Positions 42,936 through 51,311 of a stretch of 64,000 nt of DNA are shown in pieces. Location of the stretch: the NCBI RefSeq assembly GCF_003594875.1, contig NZ_QZEY01000001.1, positions 682,001-746,000 on the forward strand, given 5' to 3'. Under the pieces are notes generated by a model. The model did not search any database. It worked only from the letters and a program-made list of their open reading frames with translations, and was not told where the DNA came from. Made by a program: the position numbers and the translations under genes. Numbering within the stretch: position 1 is the stretch's first letter; each line of letters begins with the position of its first letter. This DNA is from Bailinhaonella thermotolerans. Lineage in GTDB: Bacteria; Actinomycetota; Actinomycetes; Streptosporangiales; Streptosporangiaceae.

Positions 42936-43496
42936 TCAGCGGCCCAGCGCGCCTTCCACGGCTCGCAGGCCGGCGCGGGCGATGGCCTCGTCGATGGAGC
43001 CCTGGGGGGCGCCTCCGACGCCGATGCCGGCGATGGGCATGCCGCCGGAGATCACGGGCACGCCGCCGGCGAGGAAGAGGGTGCCCGGGATGTCGCGGAT
43101 CGTCGGGCCGTCGCCGACGGCGTTCGCCGCGAGCTTGGAGGTGGGCTGCCCGAAGCTGACCGCGGTGAACGCCTTGCGCTTGGCCGACTCCTCCGTCTGC
43201 GGGCCGGCGTGCGCCGTCTTGAGGACCAGCCGCGTCGCGCCGGAGCGGTCCACGATCGCGACCGTGACCCGCTGGCCGCGCCGGTGCGCCTCCCTGATCG
43301 CGGCCCGGCCGATGCGCAGCAGGGCCTCGGAGTTGAGCACCCGGGTGTGCGTGACGAAGCGGTCGCCGGCCCGGCCGCCCGCCGGCGCGGCGGGCGCGGC
43401 CTGGGCCGCGGAGACACCGGCCGAGCTGAGGGCGAGCACGAGGCCCGCCACCATCGTCACGCCGCGACGCGGGCGCGCGAAGGCGTTCTTGTTCAT
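42936..43496 (-). CDS. Secreted GlcG/HbpS-family heme-binding-like protein
   Basis: A 186-residue exported protein. Residues 1-33 are a signal peptide (GVTMVAGLVLALSSAGVSAA). The rest is the GlcG/HbpS fold: RRGQRVTVAIVDRSGATRLV, TEESAKRKAFTAVSFGQPTS, PGTLFLAGGVPVISGGMPIA GIGVGGA. HbpS in Streptomyces binds heme and interacts with SenS; no senS-like gene is here, so the role could be redox or heme binding outside the cell. Confidence 0.87.
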   Translation of the reverse strand: MNKNAFARPRRGVTMVAGLVLALSSAGVSAAQAAPAAPAGGRAGDRFVTHTRVLNSEALLRIGRAAIREAHRRGQRVTVAIVDRSGATRLVLKTAHAGPQTEESAKRKAFTAVSFGQPTSKLAANAVGDGPTIRDIPGTLFLAGGVPVISGGMPIAGIGVGGAPQGSIDEAIARAGLRAVEGALGR

Positions 43497-43607
43497 AAGG
43501 CAGTTCCCCCGAATTGAAAGACACGGGCCGGCACGTCCAGCCCGCCGGGGTTCGATACCCACCGGGGCCCGACTATGCACGGCGACCCGCGCCGTCGCCC
43601 TGCGCGG

Positions 43608-43973
43608 TCAGCTCCCGATCTGGCGCAGGGCGAGCTGGTTGCCGTCGGGGTCGCGGAGGACGGCGAACACGCCGCCGGGCTGCCGGCTCGGAGGGCCGAG
43701 GAAGAGGACGCCGCGATCGCTGAGCGTGCGGTAGGTGGCCTCCAGGTCCTCACAGTCGACGACCAGGCCCCGCAGGGATCCCGGGGGCATCTCGTCGAAC
43801 CAGTTGACCAAGGTCAGGCTGGTCTGGGCGCCGGGGAGGCCCACCTGGATCCAGCGCAGGTCATCGCCGAAGACCGACTCGGCGACGAGCTCGAAGCCGA
43901 GCTTCTCCAGGTAGAACTCCTTGGCCTGTTCCTGGTCGCCGACCGGGACCGAGACCACGGAGACGAATCTCAT
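43608..43973 (-). CDS. VOC-fold (glyoxalase-like) protein
   Basis: A 121-residue protein: VSVVSVPVGDQEQAKEFYLE KLGFELV, WIQVGLPGAQTSLTLVNWFD and GVLFLGPPSRQPGGVFAVLR DPDGNQLAL. This is the usual single-module VOC protein found with ArsR regulators. AAGGAGGG lies 5 bases before the ATG. It is divergent from an ArsR gene 47 bases away and shares its palindromic operator. Confidence 0.92.
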   Translation of the reverse strand: MRFVSVVSVPVGDQEQAKEFYLEKLGFELVAESVFGDDLRWIQVGLPGAQTSLTLVNWFDEMPPGSLRGLVVDCEDLEATYRTLSDRGVLFLGPPSRQPGGVFAVLRDPDGNQLALRQIGS

Positions 43974-43991
43974 GGCCACCCTCCTTCTATC

Positions 43992-44008
43992 GGTTTTCGC
44001 CGAAAACC
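43992..44008. promoter_or_regulatory. Perfect palindrome, ArsR operator
   Basis: GGTTTTCG (43992-43999), one base, CGAAAACC (44001-44008): a perfect 8-bp inverted repeat in the 47-base gap between the VOC gene and the divergent ArsR gene. The flanks TATC/TATC extend the similarity. A single ArsR dimer here would control both genes. Confidence 0.8.
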
Positions 44009-44020
44009 TATCGTTGCCCC

Positions 44021-44320
44021 ATGGCGCGACCCCAGGCAAGCGAGGACACCTTCCGAGCGATCGCCGACCCCACCCGGCGCAGGATCATCGAGTTGCTCTC
44101 CGAGGGCCCCCGGACCGCGGGCGAGCTGGCCTCGGCCTTCACCTCATGCCAGTCCACCGTCTCCGGCCATCTGGGCATCCTGCGCCGCGCCGGTCTGGTC
44201 ACCTACACCGAGCAGGCCAGCCGCCGCATCTACTCCCTCACGCCCGGCCCGCTGGCCGAGATCGCCGATTGGGCCACGCGCTACCAGGGGGCCGCTCCCC
44301 GGCCACCCCTGCGGGAGTAG
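44021..44320 (+). CDS. ArsR-family winged-helix repressor
   Basis: A 99-residue regulator: DTFRAIADPTRRRIIELLSE, TAGELASAFTSCQSTVSGHL and GLVTYTEQASRRIYSLTPGP. It lacks the classical CxC metal-binding motif of arsenic/metal sensors, so it belongs to the non-metal branch commonly paired with VOC or SRPBCC proteins. It starts 12 bases after the palindrome, suggesting a very short leader. Confidence 0.93.
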   Translation: MARPQASEDTFRAIADPTRRRIIELLSEGPRTAGELASAFTSCQSTVSGHLGILRRAGLVTYTEQASRRIYSLTPGPLAEIADWATRYQGAAPRPPLRE

Positions 44321-44455
44321 ACCTGCCGCGGCAGGGACGGGTCTTCTCCCCTCCACCGCCAGGTGCAGGCCCGCCGGGAATCGGCCTCCCGGGTGACGGA
44401 AATATCAGCCGTGCATGTGACGATCGCCGCCAGAGCGGCGCACTACCGTGCCGCT

Positions 44456-44764
44456 ATGACCGCCGCCAGATCGATCCTGACGTCCCTGGGGCTGGTGCTC
44501 GGCCTGGCCTGCCTGGCCGGATGCCAGACCGGCCAGTCCGGCCAGGCAGGCCAGGCAGGCCAGACCGGGCCCGGCACCCCGGCGGGGACCGCCGGGACCC
44601 CGGCGAAAGGCACCCGCTTCCCGGAGCACGGGGCGCTGATCTCGGCGGCCTGCGCCCCGGACGGGCCCGGGGAGATCTGCGACACGGTCGCCCGCGACCT
44701 CACCCAGAGCGAATGGCAGCAGTTCGCGCCAGAGACGCCCTACACCAGGACCTGCGGCCGATGA
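44456..44764 (+). CDS. Small lipoprotein
   Basis: A 102-residue exported protein. The signal peptide ends in lipobox LACLAGC at about residues 18-24. A Gly/Gln repeat SGQAGQAGQTGPGTPAG, encoded by repeated GGCCAGGCA, links to a short domain with two or three Cys (ISAACAPDG, EICDTVAR, YTRTCGR). No family recognised; anchored to the outer face of the membrane. Confidence 0.7.
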   Translation: MTAARSILTSLGLVLGLACLAGCQTGQSGQAGQAGQTGPGTPAGTAGTPAKGTRFPEHGALISAACAPDGPGEICDTVARDLTQSEWQQFAPETPYTRTCGR

Positions 44765-45009
44765 GGGCGCAGGTCCCGGTCCGGGGCGGTCCACGGCTCG
44801 CCGGAGCGGACGTCGCTCGGTGACCGCCACCCGCCCCCGCCTCGCGGTCACCCCGGCGTGGCCGGTCTCCGCCGGGTCTCCGCCGACCCGGCGCGCGCCG
44901 AGGGCATCGAGCGGGAACGACGGTGAGGCCGACCCCCGGTCCCCTCCAGACGCGGGGGGTCGGCCTCCCGACCTGCCACAGCCTCACCCATGATCCCGCT
45001 GACCTGGAA

Positions 45010-45047
45010 GGAATCGTTGTTCCCGGGAACCGGATTCCCCGTAACTA
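45010..45047. promoter_or_regulatory. Nested palindromes and -10 element before the XRE gene
   Basis: GGAATC (45010-45015) pairs with GATTCC (45033-45038) around the perfect palindrome TTCCCGGGAA (45020-45029). TTGTTC (45017-45022) and TAACTA (45042-45047) could be -35/-10 boxes separated by 19 bases, with the palindrome between them, so autorepression is likely. The -10 box lies 11 bases before the ATG at 45059, so the transcript may be nearly leaderless. Confidence 0.5.
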
Positions 45048-45058
45048 TGGCCGCCCGG

Positions 45059-46024
45059 ATGCCATCATTGGTCGACATGGGCAGCCCGGACAGCGCACCT
45101 CCCGCGTCGTCACGGGGGTCGCTCGGCGAGTTCCTGTTCGCCCGGCGCGCGGCCGTCAGCGCGGCCGAACACGGCCTGCCCGAACCCCCGTACCGCCGCC
45201 GGGTTCCCGGGCTCCGCCGGGAGGAGGTCGCCCAGCTCGCCGGGATCAGCACCGACTACTACACCCGGCTGGAGCAGGGCCGGGTGCGCACCGCCTCGCG
45301 CTCGGTGCTGGCCGCGATCGGCCGGGCCCTCCGGCTGAACGAGGACCAGCAACGGCACCTGTTCAAGCTCGCCAATCCGGGCCGGGCGGGTCGGCGCGGC
45401 GAGGGCGCGCGGCAGGTCGGCGCGCAGACGGCGCGGCTACTGGCCAACCTGATCGACACTCCCGCCCTGGTGTTCGGGCGGTACCTGGACATCCTCGCCT
45501 GGAACCGGCTCGGCTCCGCCCTGCTCGGTGACCTCTCGGCCATGCCGGCGAGGCGGCGCAACTACGTCCGCATGCTCTTCCTGGATCCGCGGGTCCGGGC
45601 GCTGCCCGACGACTGGCCCGCGCGCGCCCGCGAAGCCGTCTCCAGCCTGCGCATGGCCGCCGGCGCCTGCCCCGAGCGGCCCCGGCTGCGCGAACTCGTC
45701 GGCGAGCTGTCGGCCCGCGACGCCGACTTCCGCACCTGGTGGAGCCAGCACCTGGTGAACCTGCACCCCTTCGGCCACACCAGGCTCCATCACCCCGCCG
45801 CCGGGACGTTCGACGTCGATTGGCAGGCCCTGACCAGCATCGACGAGCAGGAACAGGCCATCGTCCTCATCACGGCGCCCGCCGGCGGCCCCGACCACGC
45901 CGCCATCCGCCGCCTCTCCGAATGGGCCGACCGCCAGAACCTGTCCCCCAGCCACCCAGCCGCTGTCGCCGAGGATGAGAGAGTCGCGGCGCCTGCCGAC
46001 CAACGGCGTCGCGATCACCAGTAA
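45059..46024 (+). CDS. XRE-family regulator with MmyB-like ligand-binding domain
   Basis: A 321-residue paralogue of 26357-27175: PPYRRRVPGLRREEVAQLAG, STDYYTRLEQGRVRTASRSV, and in the C-terminal half RYLDILAWNRLGSALLGDLS and FRTWWSQHLVNLHPFGHTRL. Three in-frame ATGs (45047, 45059, 45077) lack a Shine-Dalgarno sequence; 45059 fits the promoter position best. The C-terminus is extended by about 25 Arg/Ala-rich residues. No divergent oxidoreductase adjoins it; the neighbours are the small lipoprotein and an APH remnant. Confidence 0.9.
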   Translation: MPSLVDMGSPDSAPPASSRGSLGEFLFARRAAVSAAEHGLPEPPYRRRVPGLRREEVAQLAGISTDYYTRLEQGRVRTASRSVLAAIGRALRLNEDQQRHLFKLANPGRAGRRGEGARQVGAQTARLLANLIDTPALVFGRYLDILAWNRLGSALLGDLSAMPARRRNYVRMLFLDPRVRALPDDWPARAREAVSSLRMAAGACPERPRLRELVGELSARDADFRTWWSQHLVNLHPFGHTRLHHPAAGTFDVDWQALTSIDEQEQAIVLITAPAGGPDHAAIRRLSEWADRQNLSPSHPAAVAEDERVAAPADQRRRDHQ

Positions 46025-46066
46025 GGCCGGGTCCTTCACCAGATCGGTGGGGGCGGGGACGGCTGG

Positions 46067-46249
46067 ATGAGAACCACGCATTCGATCGAGATGCGTGCCA
46101 CTGTCGTGGTCAAGCGGTATCGGCCGGTGGACCACGGTCAGCCCCAGCGGGAATGGCGTGCCCTGGACCTGCTCAACCGGCATGCTCCGGGGCTCGCGCC
46201 GGCCCCGCTGGAGGCAGACCTGAAGGGCGAACCCCCCACCGTGCCGTAG
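46067..46249 (+). pseudogene. N-terminal remnant of an aminoglycoside-phosphotransferase-like kinase
   Basis: A 60-codon frame with TVVVKRYRPVDHGQPQREWR ALDLLNRHAPGLAPAPLEAD matches the ATP-binding N-lobe (beta-strand Lys and alpha-C helix) of actinobacterial APH-family proteins. It stops at a TAG where the hinge (PPTVVMS) should follow, and the catalytic HGD loop is nowhere nearby. The rest was lost. Confidence 0.65.
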
Positions 46250-46274
46250 CCCGCCAGGCATCTCTCTCGGGTGG

Positions 46275-46937
46275 TCAGGTGGGGCGGTGGTGGGAGAGGA
46301 AGGTTTCGACGGCCGCGGCCACGTTGTCGGCGATCGCTTGGTCGTCGGGTTTCACGTCGGGGCGCATGGTACGGATGAGCTGGAGTGAGCCGACGGACAT
46401 GGCGACGAGCTGCTGTACGGCGCGCCAGGGGTCGGGCACGCGCAGCAGGCCGCGGCGGTGCAGCTCTTCCAGCTCGCCGACGAGGGGGCGGTCGAGGGTG
46501 TCAATGGTGATCTCGTACCAGAGGCGGCCGAGCTGGGGGAAGCGGTCGATCTCCCCGATCACCAGGCGGCGCAGCGCGAGGAGGTCGTCGCCGAGCAGGG
46601 TGTGAGCCCAGCGGGTGAGGAAGGTGCGCAGCGCCAGGGCCAGGTCGGAGGCGTCCGCCATGGTGCAGGGCATCGCGGCCAGGTCGGCGTAGCTCTCCTT
46701 GAGGGTCCCGCCGATGACGGCGAGGAAGAGCCGTTCCTTGTTGCCGTAGTGCTTGTAGAGGGTGGGCTTGGAGACCTTGGCGTGGGAGGCGATGGAGTCC
46801 ATCGACGCCGCGGAGTAGCCCTCCGCCAGGAACTCGGCGCGGGCCGCCTCGATGATCGCCCGGCGCTTGCCCGCCGAGGAGCTCACCGGGTCCGCGATGA
46901 CGGGGATCCCGTACTCGTCCACTCCCTCAGTACCCAT
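46275..46937 (-). CDS. TetR-family repressor of the divergent efflux pump
   Basis: A 220-residue regulator: KRRAIIEAARAEFLAEGYSA and MDSIASHAKVSKPTLYKHYG NKERLF are the DNA-binding region; the C-terminal domain (LWYEITIDTLDRPLVGELEE) is of the AefR/TetR_C_7-like type. ATG at 46937. Divergent from the MFS efflux gene, with two ACCGTTTAGTT elements between, so the pair forms a standard drug-inducible efflux module. Confidence 0.93.
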   Translation of the reverse strand: MGTEGVDEYGIPVIADPVSSSAGKRRAIIEAARAEFLAEGYSAASMDSIASHAKVSKPTLYKHYGNKERLFLAVIGGTLKESYADLAAMPCTMADASDLALALRTFLTRWAHTLLGDDLLALRRLVIGEIDRFPQLGRLWYEITIDTLDRPLVGELEELHRRGLLRVPDPWRAVQQLVAMSVGSLQLIRTMRPDVKPDDQAIADNVAAAVETFLSHHRPT

Positions 46938-46948
46938 GACCGCAGCTT

Positions 46949-47036
46949 ACTACACCGTTTAGTTGTGATGTGGACCACTCTCTGTTGACCCGGCGGTCAC
47001 GTCCGGCTCTATGGTTGAACTGCACCGTTTAGTTCA
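46949..47036. promoter_or_regulatory. Two TetR operator copies
   Basis: The shared core CACCGTTTAGTT lies in ACTA-CACCGTT-TAGT (46949-46963) and in TGAACT-GCACCGTTT-AGTTCA (47016-47036, 6-bp arms). Centres are 70 bp apart. One is next to the repressor gene start, the other directly upstream of the efflux gene ribosome binding site. Confidence 0.75.
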
Positions 47037-47052
47037 TCCCAAGGAGTCGCAC

Positions 47053-48522
47053 ATGACCACGTCCGCGCCACATCGCCGAGCACCGGGAGGCGTCGCGCTG
47101 GCCCTGCTGGGGCTGGGCAGCCTCATCACGGCCCTGGACTTCACCATCGTCTACGTGGCCCTGCCCGACATCGCGCGGGAGGTGGGCTTCACCAGCCAGA
47201 CACTCCAGTGGGTGATCAGCGCCTACGCCGTCCTCTACGGCGGGTTCCTCCTCCTGGGCGGGCGGCTGGCCGACATCATCGGCCGCCGGAGGATGTTCGT
47301 CGCCGGGATGCTGCTCTACGGCGCCGGATCCGTGCTGGGCGGTCTGGCCACCGAGCCCGCGCCGCTGATCGGAGCCCGGGTCATCCAGGGGGTGGGCGGC
47401 GCCGTCCTGTTCCCCGCCACCCTTTCCCTGGTCGTCACCCTGTTCGCCGAAGGTCCCGCCCGCAACAGGGCCGTGACGGTCTGGTCGGTGGCGGGCGCCA
47501 GCGGGCTGAGCCTCGGCGCGCTCCTGGGCGGCGTGCTCACCAGCGCGTTCGGCTGGGAGGCCGTGTTCTACGTGAACGTGCCGCTGGCCGTTCTCGGCGC
47601 CGCCGCCGCGTTCGCCGTACTGCCCGCCGACGGAGCGCGGCAGCGCGGGAGAGGGTTCGACCTGCCGGGCGCGCTCGTGGGCACGGCGGGCGTCACGGGC
47701 CTGGTGTTCGCCATCGCGCAGGGGCCGGAATGGGGCTGGGCCTCGCCGGGCGTGCTGGGCACCGCGGTCGTCTCCCTGGTCCTGCTGGCCGGCTTCCTGG
47801 CCATCGAGGCCCGCAGCCGCAACCCGTTGATGCCGCTGCGCCTGTTCGCCAACCGCAGCCTCAGCTCGGCGGCGGGGATCATCCTCATCTTCGGCCTCAC
47901 CCTGCAGTCCATCCCGTACTTCCTGACGCTGTACTTCCAGGACGTCCTGGGCTACAGCGCCCTGCAGACCGGCCTCGCGTTCCTGGCGCCCACCCTGGCG
48001 ATGACGGCCGGCAACCTCGTCAGCGAGCGGCTGATCCCCCGCTTCGGCACCCGCCCCACCCTGATCCTCAGCCTGGTCGTCGCGGCCGCCGGCACGGCGG
48101 GCCTGGCCGCCGGGGTGCTCGTCGGCGGCTCGTACCTCACCGTGCTCGCCGGGATCATCGGGTACGGCCTGGGCACCGGCATCACCTTCAACACGATGTG
48201 GATCGCCGCCACCACCGGGGTCGCCCCGGAGGAGCAGGGCACCGCCTCGGGCATCTCCTCGACCGTCCTGCAGGCCGGGACCGGCGCCGGGCTCGCCGTA
48301 CTCGTCGCCGTCGCCAACGCGGGGACCGGCGGCCTGACCGGCCAGGCCCTGAAGGCGGCCACCGCCGGCGGGCTTCGCGACGCCCTGCTCGTCATCGCCG
48401 CGGGAGCCCTCGCCGGCGGCCTGATCGCCCTGCGCCTGCCGGGCCGGCCCCGCCGGGTCCCGCAGCCCGCCCCTGCCTCTGCCCCTGCCCCTGCCCCTGC
48501 CCGGGAGAAGTCTCCCGTCTGA
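47053..48522 (+). CDS. DHA2-family (EmrB/QacA) MFS efflux transporter
   Basis: A 489-residue transporter with about 14 membrane segments. Motif D1 LDFTIVYVALPDIAREVGF, motif A GGRLADIIGRRRMFVAG, and motif C-like ARVIQGVGGAVLFPATLSLV place it in the 14-helix drug/proton antiporter group. AAGGAG precedes the ATG by 6 bases. Its C-terminus is a Pro/Ala repeat (PQPAPASAPAPAPAREK) coded by a CCTGCC repeat. Controlled by the divergent TetR; substrate unknown. Confidence 0.93.
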   Translation: MTTSAPHRRAPGGVALALLGLGSLITALDFTIVYVALPDIAREVGFTSQTLQWVISAYAVLYGGFLLLGGRLADIIGRRRMFVAGMLLYGAGSVLGGLATEPAPLIGARVIQGVGGAVLFPATLSLVVTLFAEGPARNRAVTVWSVAGASGLSLGALLGGVLTSAFGWEAVFYVNVPLAVLGAAAAFAVLPADGARQRGRGFDLPGALVGTAGVTGLVFAIAQGPEWGWASPGVLGTAVVSLVLLAGFLAIEARSRNPLMPLRLFANRSLSSAAGIILIFGLTLQSIPYFLTLYFQDVLGYSALQTGLAFLAPTLAMTAGNLVSERLIPRFGTRPTLILSLVVAAAGTAGLAAGVLVGGSYLTVLAGIIGYGLGTGITFNTMWIAATTGVAPEEQGTASGISSTVLQAGTGAGLAVLVAVANAGTGGLTGQALKAATAGGLRDALLVIAAGALAGGLIALRLPGRPRRVPQPAPASAPAPAPAREKSPV

Positions 48523-48621
48523 CGGCCCCGGCCCCTCACGCCGGCCTCGGGGCGGCGGGCGTCGCATCCCCCGCCCGCCCCGGGAGACCCGGCATCGATC
48601 CCCCACCACGGAAGGTTCCCC

Positions 48622-49845
48622 ATGAGATTCGCCCGTACGGCCACCGCCCTGCTCCTGACCGCAGGAGCGCTCACCACGGCGACGCCGGGCCAGGCCGCCG
48701 CCTACCCCTGCGACGAGAACTGCCAGGCCGCGCTCCAGCGGCAGCAGGCCAACGCGCTGCCGCGCACCTCGTTCTACGACGCCCCCGACCCCCTGCCCTG
48801 GGCGCCCGCCGGCACGCTGATCCGCGAGCAGGCCACCGACGACTACGCGACGGGCGGCCGCCCGCTGCCGGCCACCCGCGTGCTCTACCACTCTCGCGAC
48901 GCCCACGGCCGCGACCTCGCCGCCTCCGGCGTCATCCTGGTCCCGGGGGGCCGCCCGCCCAAAGGGGGCTGGCCGGTGGTCGTCAACGCGCACGGCACGA
49001 GCGGCATCGGGCGGGACTGCGCCCCCTCCCTGATGCGCGACCTCTACCACGGCGACCAGATGGCCCGCTTCCTCGACAGCGGCTACGCCGTCGTCGCGCC
49101 CGACTACGCCGGACTGGGCACCGACGGGCGGCACAAGCTCATGGACAGGACCGCCGCCACCCACGACGTGATCAACGCGGTGCGGTCGGCGCGGCAGGCC
49201 GTACCCGGCCTGTCCCATCGCTGGGTGCTGTGGGGACACTCCCAGGGCGGGGCGGCCGCCCTCAGCGTCGCGGAACGCCAGGTCCACTCGCCCGAGCCCG
49301 GGTACCTCGGAGCCGTGGTCACCTCGCCCGGCGCCGACCTGCCCGCGATCGTCGAGTACGTCGCCGCGCAGCCGGGCATGGGCGCCTTCGTCTCGCTCAT
49401 CGCCGCGAGCGCCAAGCTCGCCGACCCCCGGCTGCCGCTCGACCGGGTGCTGAGCCCGCAGGCGATGGACCGGCTCGCCGTGACCCGCTCCGGCTGCCTG
49501 GGCGTGGCCTCCGCCGTCTACGCCGGCCTGGCCGGTGACACGCTGGTACGGCCCGGCTACCTCGACGAGCCCCGTTTCGCCCGCTACCTGCGGCACAACA
49601 TCACGGGCGCGCGCCGGGTCGCCGGGCCGGTGCTCCTGCTGCAGGGCGAGGCCGACACGCTCATCACCCCGGCCATGACCGAGGCCGTGGCCAGGACCCT
49701 GCGCGAGAACGGCTCCCGCGTGGACCACCGCACCTACCCCGGCCTGGGCCACGACACCTATCCCGGCTACATCACCGGGATCGACGACGGAGCCATGCCC
49801 GACATCCTGACCTGGATCGCCAACCGATTCGCCACCCCCCGATAG
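48622..49845 (+). CDS. Secreted lipase-like alpha/beta hydrolase
   Basis: A 407-residue exported enzyme. Signal peptide 1-26 (ATALLLTAGALTTATPGQAAA). Nucleophile VLWGHSQGGAAAL, acid in LLLQGEADTLITPAMTEAVA, His in YPGLGHDTYPGYI: the full catalytic triad of the secretory lipase (LIP) group. Two N-terminal cysteines (YPCDENCQ) and two later ones (RDCAPS, SGCLGV). It follows the efflux gene by 100 bases and could be co-regulated, although a GC-rich hairpin at about 48555-48591 separates them. Confidence 0.88.
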   Translation: MRFARTATALLLTAGALTTATPGQAAAYPCDENCQAALQRQQANALPRTSFYDAPDPLPWAPAGTLIREQATDDYATGGRPLPATRVLYHSRDAHGRDLAASGVILVPGGRPPKGGWPVVVNAHGTSGIGRDCAPSLMRDLYHGDQMARFLDSGYAVVAPDYAGLGTDGRHKLMDRTAATHDVINAVRSARQAVPGLSHRWVLWGHSQGGAAALSVAERQVHSPEPGYLGAVVTSPGADLPAIVEYVAAQPGMGAFVSLIAASAKLADPRLPLDRVLSPQAMDRLAVTRSGCLGVASAVYAGLAGDTLVRPGYLDEPRFARYLRHNITGARRVAGPVLLLQGEADTLITPAMTEAVARTLRENGSRVDHRTYPGLGHDTYPGYITGIDDGAMPDILTWIANRFATPR

Positions 49846-50111
49846 GCCGGACCGGGGAGCCCTCCGCGGCCCGGAAGCACCCTCCCGTGAGCGGGTCGTC
49901 CCCCCGGCGGCCCGCTCGCGGCATGTCATGACCCATCCGCCCAGCTCCAGGGGACTCGCGACCGCGCTTCGTGGATGTCGTGGCGGATCTCCCGGCAGCG
50001 CCATACCGGCTGAAACCTATATAAACCATTGCTTTTAGCAGTTAAGTGGGATGTAGCGGGCATCGGGTTTCTTGTCGCGCCCAGCACCGGGCGGAGATCG
50101 AGGAGGTAATC

Positions 50112-50420
50112 ATGCGTGTCTTCGGAGCGTCGCAGGGGCTTGCTCTCGTTCTCGTCGTGGGGGGATCACTGGTTCCCGCTGTCGCGGCTCACGCGGGTTC
50201 GGGGCGGGCGGACCCCGCCTACACGTGCGACAACGTAGATCCCGGGCCCACGACCAAGGGGGAGGGCAACTGCGAGGGGACCGAAGGGGCGGTGAAGGAC
50301 GGGCCGTTCCAGGGGGCCGTCGTCCTCAAGGAGCGCAACGGCAAGCTGGAGATCAACTGCTCCGGCGGCGGCACCGCCTCGCTGCCGGCCTCCGTCACCG
50401 CCAACGGGTGCGCCCCCTGA
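50112..50420 (+). CDS. Small secreted hypothetical protein
   Basis: A 102-residue exported protein: signal peptide 1-28 (GLALVLVVGGSLVPAVAAHA), then a short mature part with four cysteines (AYTCDNVD, GNCEGTEG, INCSGGG, NGCAP) and the strand GPFQGAVVLKERNGKLEINC. AGGAGGT lies 5 bases before the ATG. No family recognised; probably extracellular and disulfide-bonded. Confidence 0.72.
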   Translation: MRVFGASQGLALVLVVGGSLVPAVAAHAGSGRADPAYTCDNVDPGPTTKGEGNCEGTEGAVKDGPFQGAVVLKERNGKLEINCSGGGTASLPASVTANGCAP

Positions 50421-50457
50421 CCGAGCCGCCGACCGGCGGGAAGGGGAAGCCCGAAGC

Positions 50458-50488
50458 GACGGGGTGTGCCATCGGGGCGCGCCCCGTC
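50458..50488. terminator. Hairpin between secreted-protein gene and SARP gene
   Basis: GACGGGG (50458-50464) pairs with CCCCGTC (50482-50488), and the inner GGGGCGCGCCCC (50474-50485) is itself palindromic. The element lies between converging genes and marks the left edge of the biosynthetic cluster. Confidence 0.5.
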
Positions 50489-50501
50489 CCCATGCCGGGA
50501 C

Positions 50502-51311
50502 CTAGGACGCCATGCCCGCCCGGTTCACGTGGCGGAGCGGGGAGTCGCCCGGCATCTCGCGCACGTCGACGCCCCGCAGGAGGTCCCGCTGCAGGTTCTG
50601 GTAGGCGGGAGACGGCTCCAGGCCCAGTTCGTCGCGCAGGGTGCGGCACATGACCCGGTACGCGTGCAGCGCCTCCCCGCGACGCCCCGCGCCGGCCAGC
50701 GCCTTGATCAGCTCGCCGTGGAACCACTCGTGCAGCGGGTGGGCCGCGACGAGGGCGCGGAGCTCGGGGATCAGGTCGCGGTCGTTCCCCAGCAGCATGT
50801 CGGCGCCGACCCGGAGCTCCAGCGCCCTGATCCGCAGTTCCTCCAGGTGGGCGATGTGCCCTTCGAGGCGGTGCCCGGCGCAGATCCCGGCCAGCGCCTC
50901 CCCGCGCCACAGGGCGAGAGCCGTACCGCACGAGTGTGACGCCTCGGCGAGCCTGCCCTGCTCGAACTGCCTCCGGCCCTGCTCGACCAGCCGCTCGAAG
51001 CGGTGCGCGTCCACCTCGTCGTCGTCGCCGAGGCGGATCGCGTAGCCGGGCGCCCGGGTCAGGATGACGTCCCGCCGCCGCGTCAGGCGGCTGAAGGACT
51101 TGCGGAGCTGGTAGATGTACGTCTGCAGCGTCGTGATCATGGTCCGGGGCGGCCTCTCCCCCCAGAGCTCGTCGATCAGCGTCTCCCGGGGGACGATGTG
51201 GTCGGCGCTCAGCAGGAGGAGGGCGAGTGTGCAGCGGACCTTCTGCGCGCTCGGGACGTGGCAGCGCCCTTCGTGCACGACCTCCATGGGCCCGAGGATG
51301 TTAAAGCGCAT
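50502..51311 (-). CDS. SARP-family (AfsR/DnrI/RedD-type) pathway activator
   Basis: A 269-residue regulator. Residues 1-95 form the OmpR-like winged helix (MRFNILGPMEVVHEGRCHVP, QKVRCTLALLLLSADHIVPR, RTMITTLQTYIYQLRKSFSR). Residues 100-255 are the bacterial transcriptional activator domain (HRFERLVEQGRRQFEQGRLA, ELIKALAGAGRRGEALHAYR, LGLEPSPAYQNLQRDLL). The size is that of a cluster-situated SARP. No TTA codon is present, so bldA control is not expected. It is the leftmost gene of the type II PKS cluster and should bind heptamer repeats such as those at 62535-62563. Confidence 0.93.
   Translation of the reverse strand: MRFNILGPMEVVHEGRCHVPSAQKVRCTLALLLLSADHIVPRETLIDELWGERPPRTMITTLQTYIYQLRKSFSRLTRRRDVILTRAPGYAIRLGDDDEVDAHRFERLVEQGRRQFEQGRLAEASHSCGTALALWRGEALAGICAGHRLEGHIAHLEELRIRALELRVGADMLLGNDRDLIPELRALVAAHPLHEWFHGELIKALAGAGRRGEALHAYRVMCRTLRDELGLEPSPAYQNLQRDLLRGVDVREMPGDSPLRHVNRAGMAS

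Noticed and set aside
48555-48591. Transcription terminator between the efflux and lipase genes
   Set aside because: The GC-rich arms pair only with a bulge; too weak to list as a feature.
47029-50004. A 991-codon open frame on the minus strand
   Set aside because: It lies opposite the DHA2 transporter and lipase genes, which have clear motifs and ribosome binding sites. Its Gly/Arg/Asp-rich translation is the typical shadow of high-GC codon bias.
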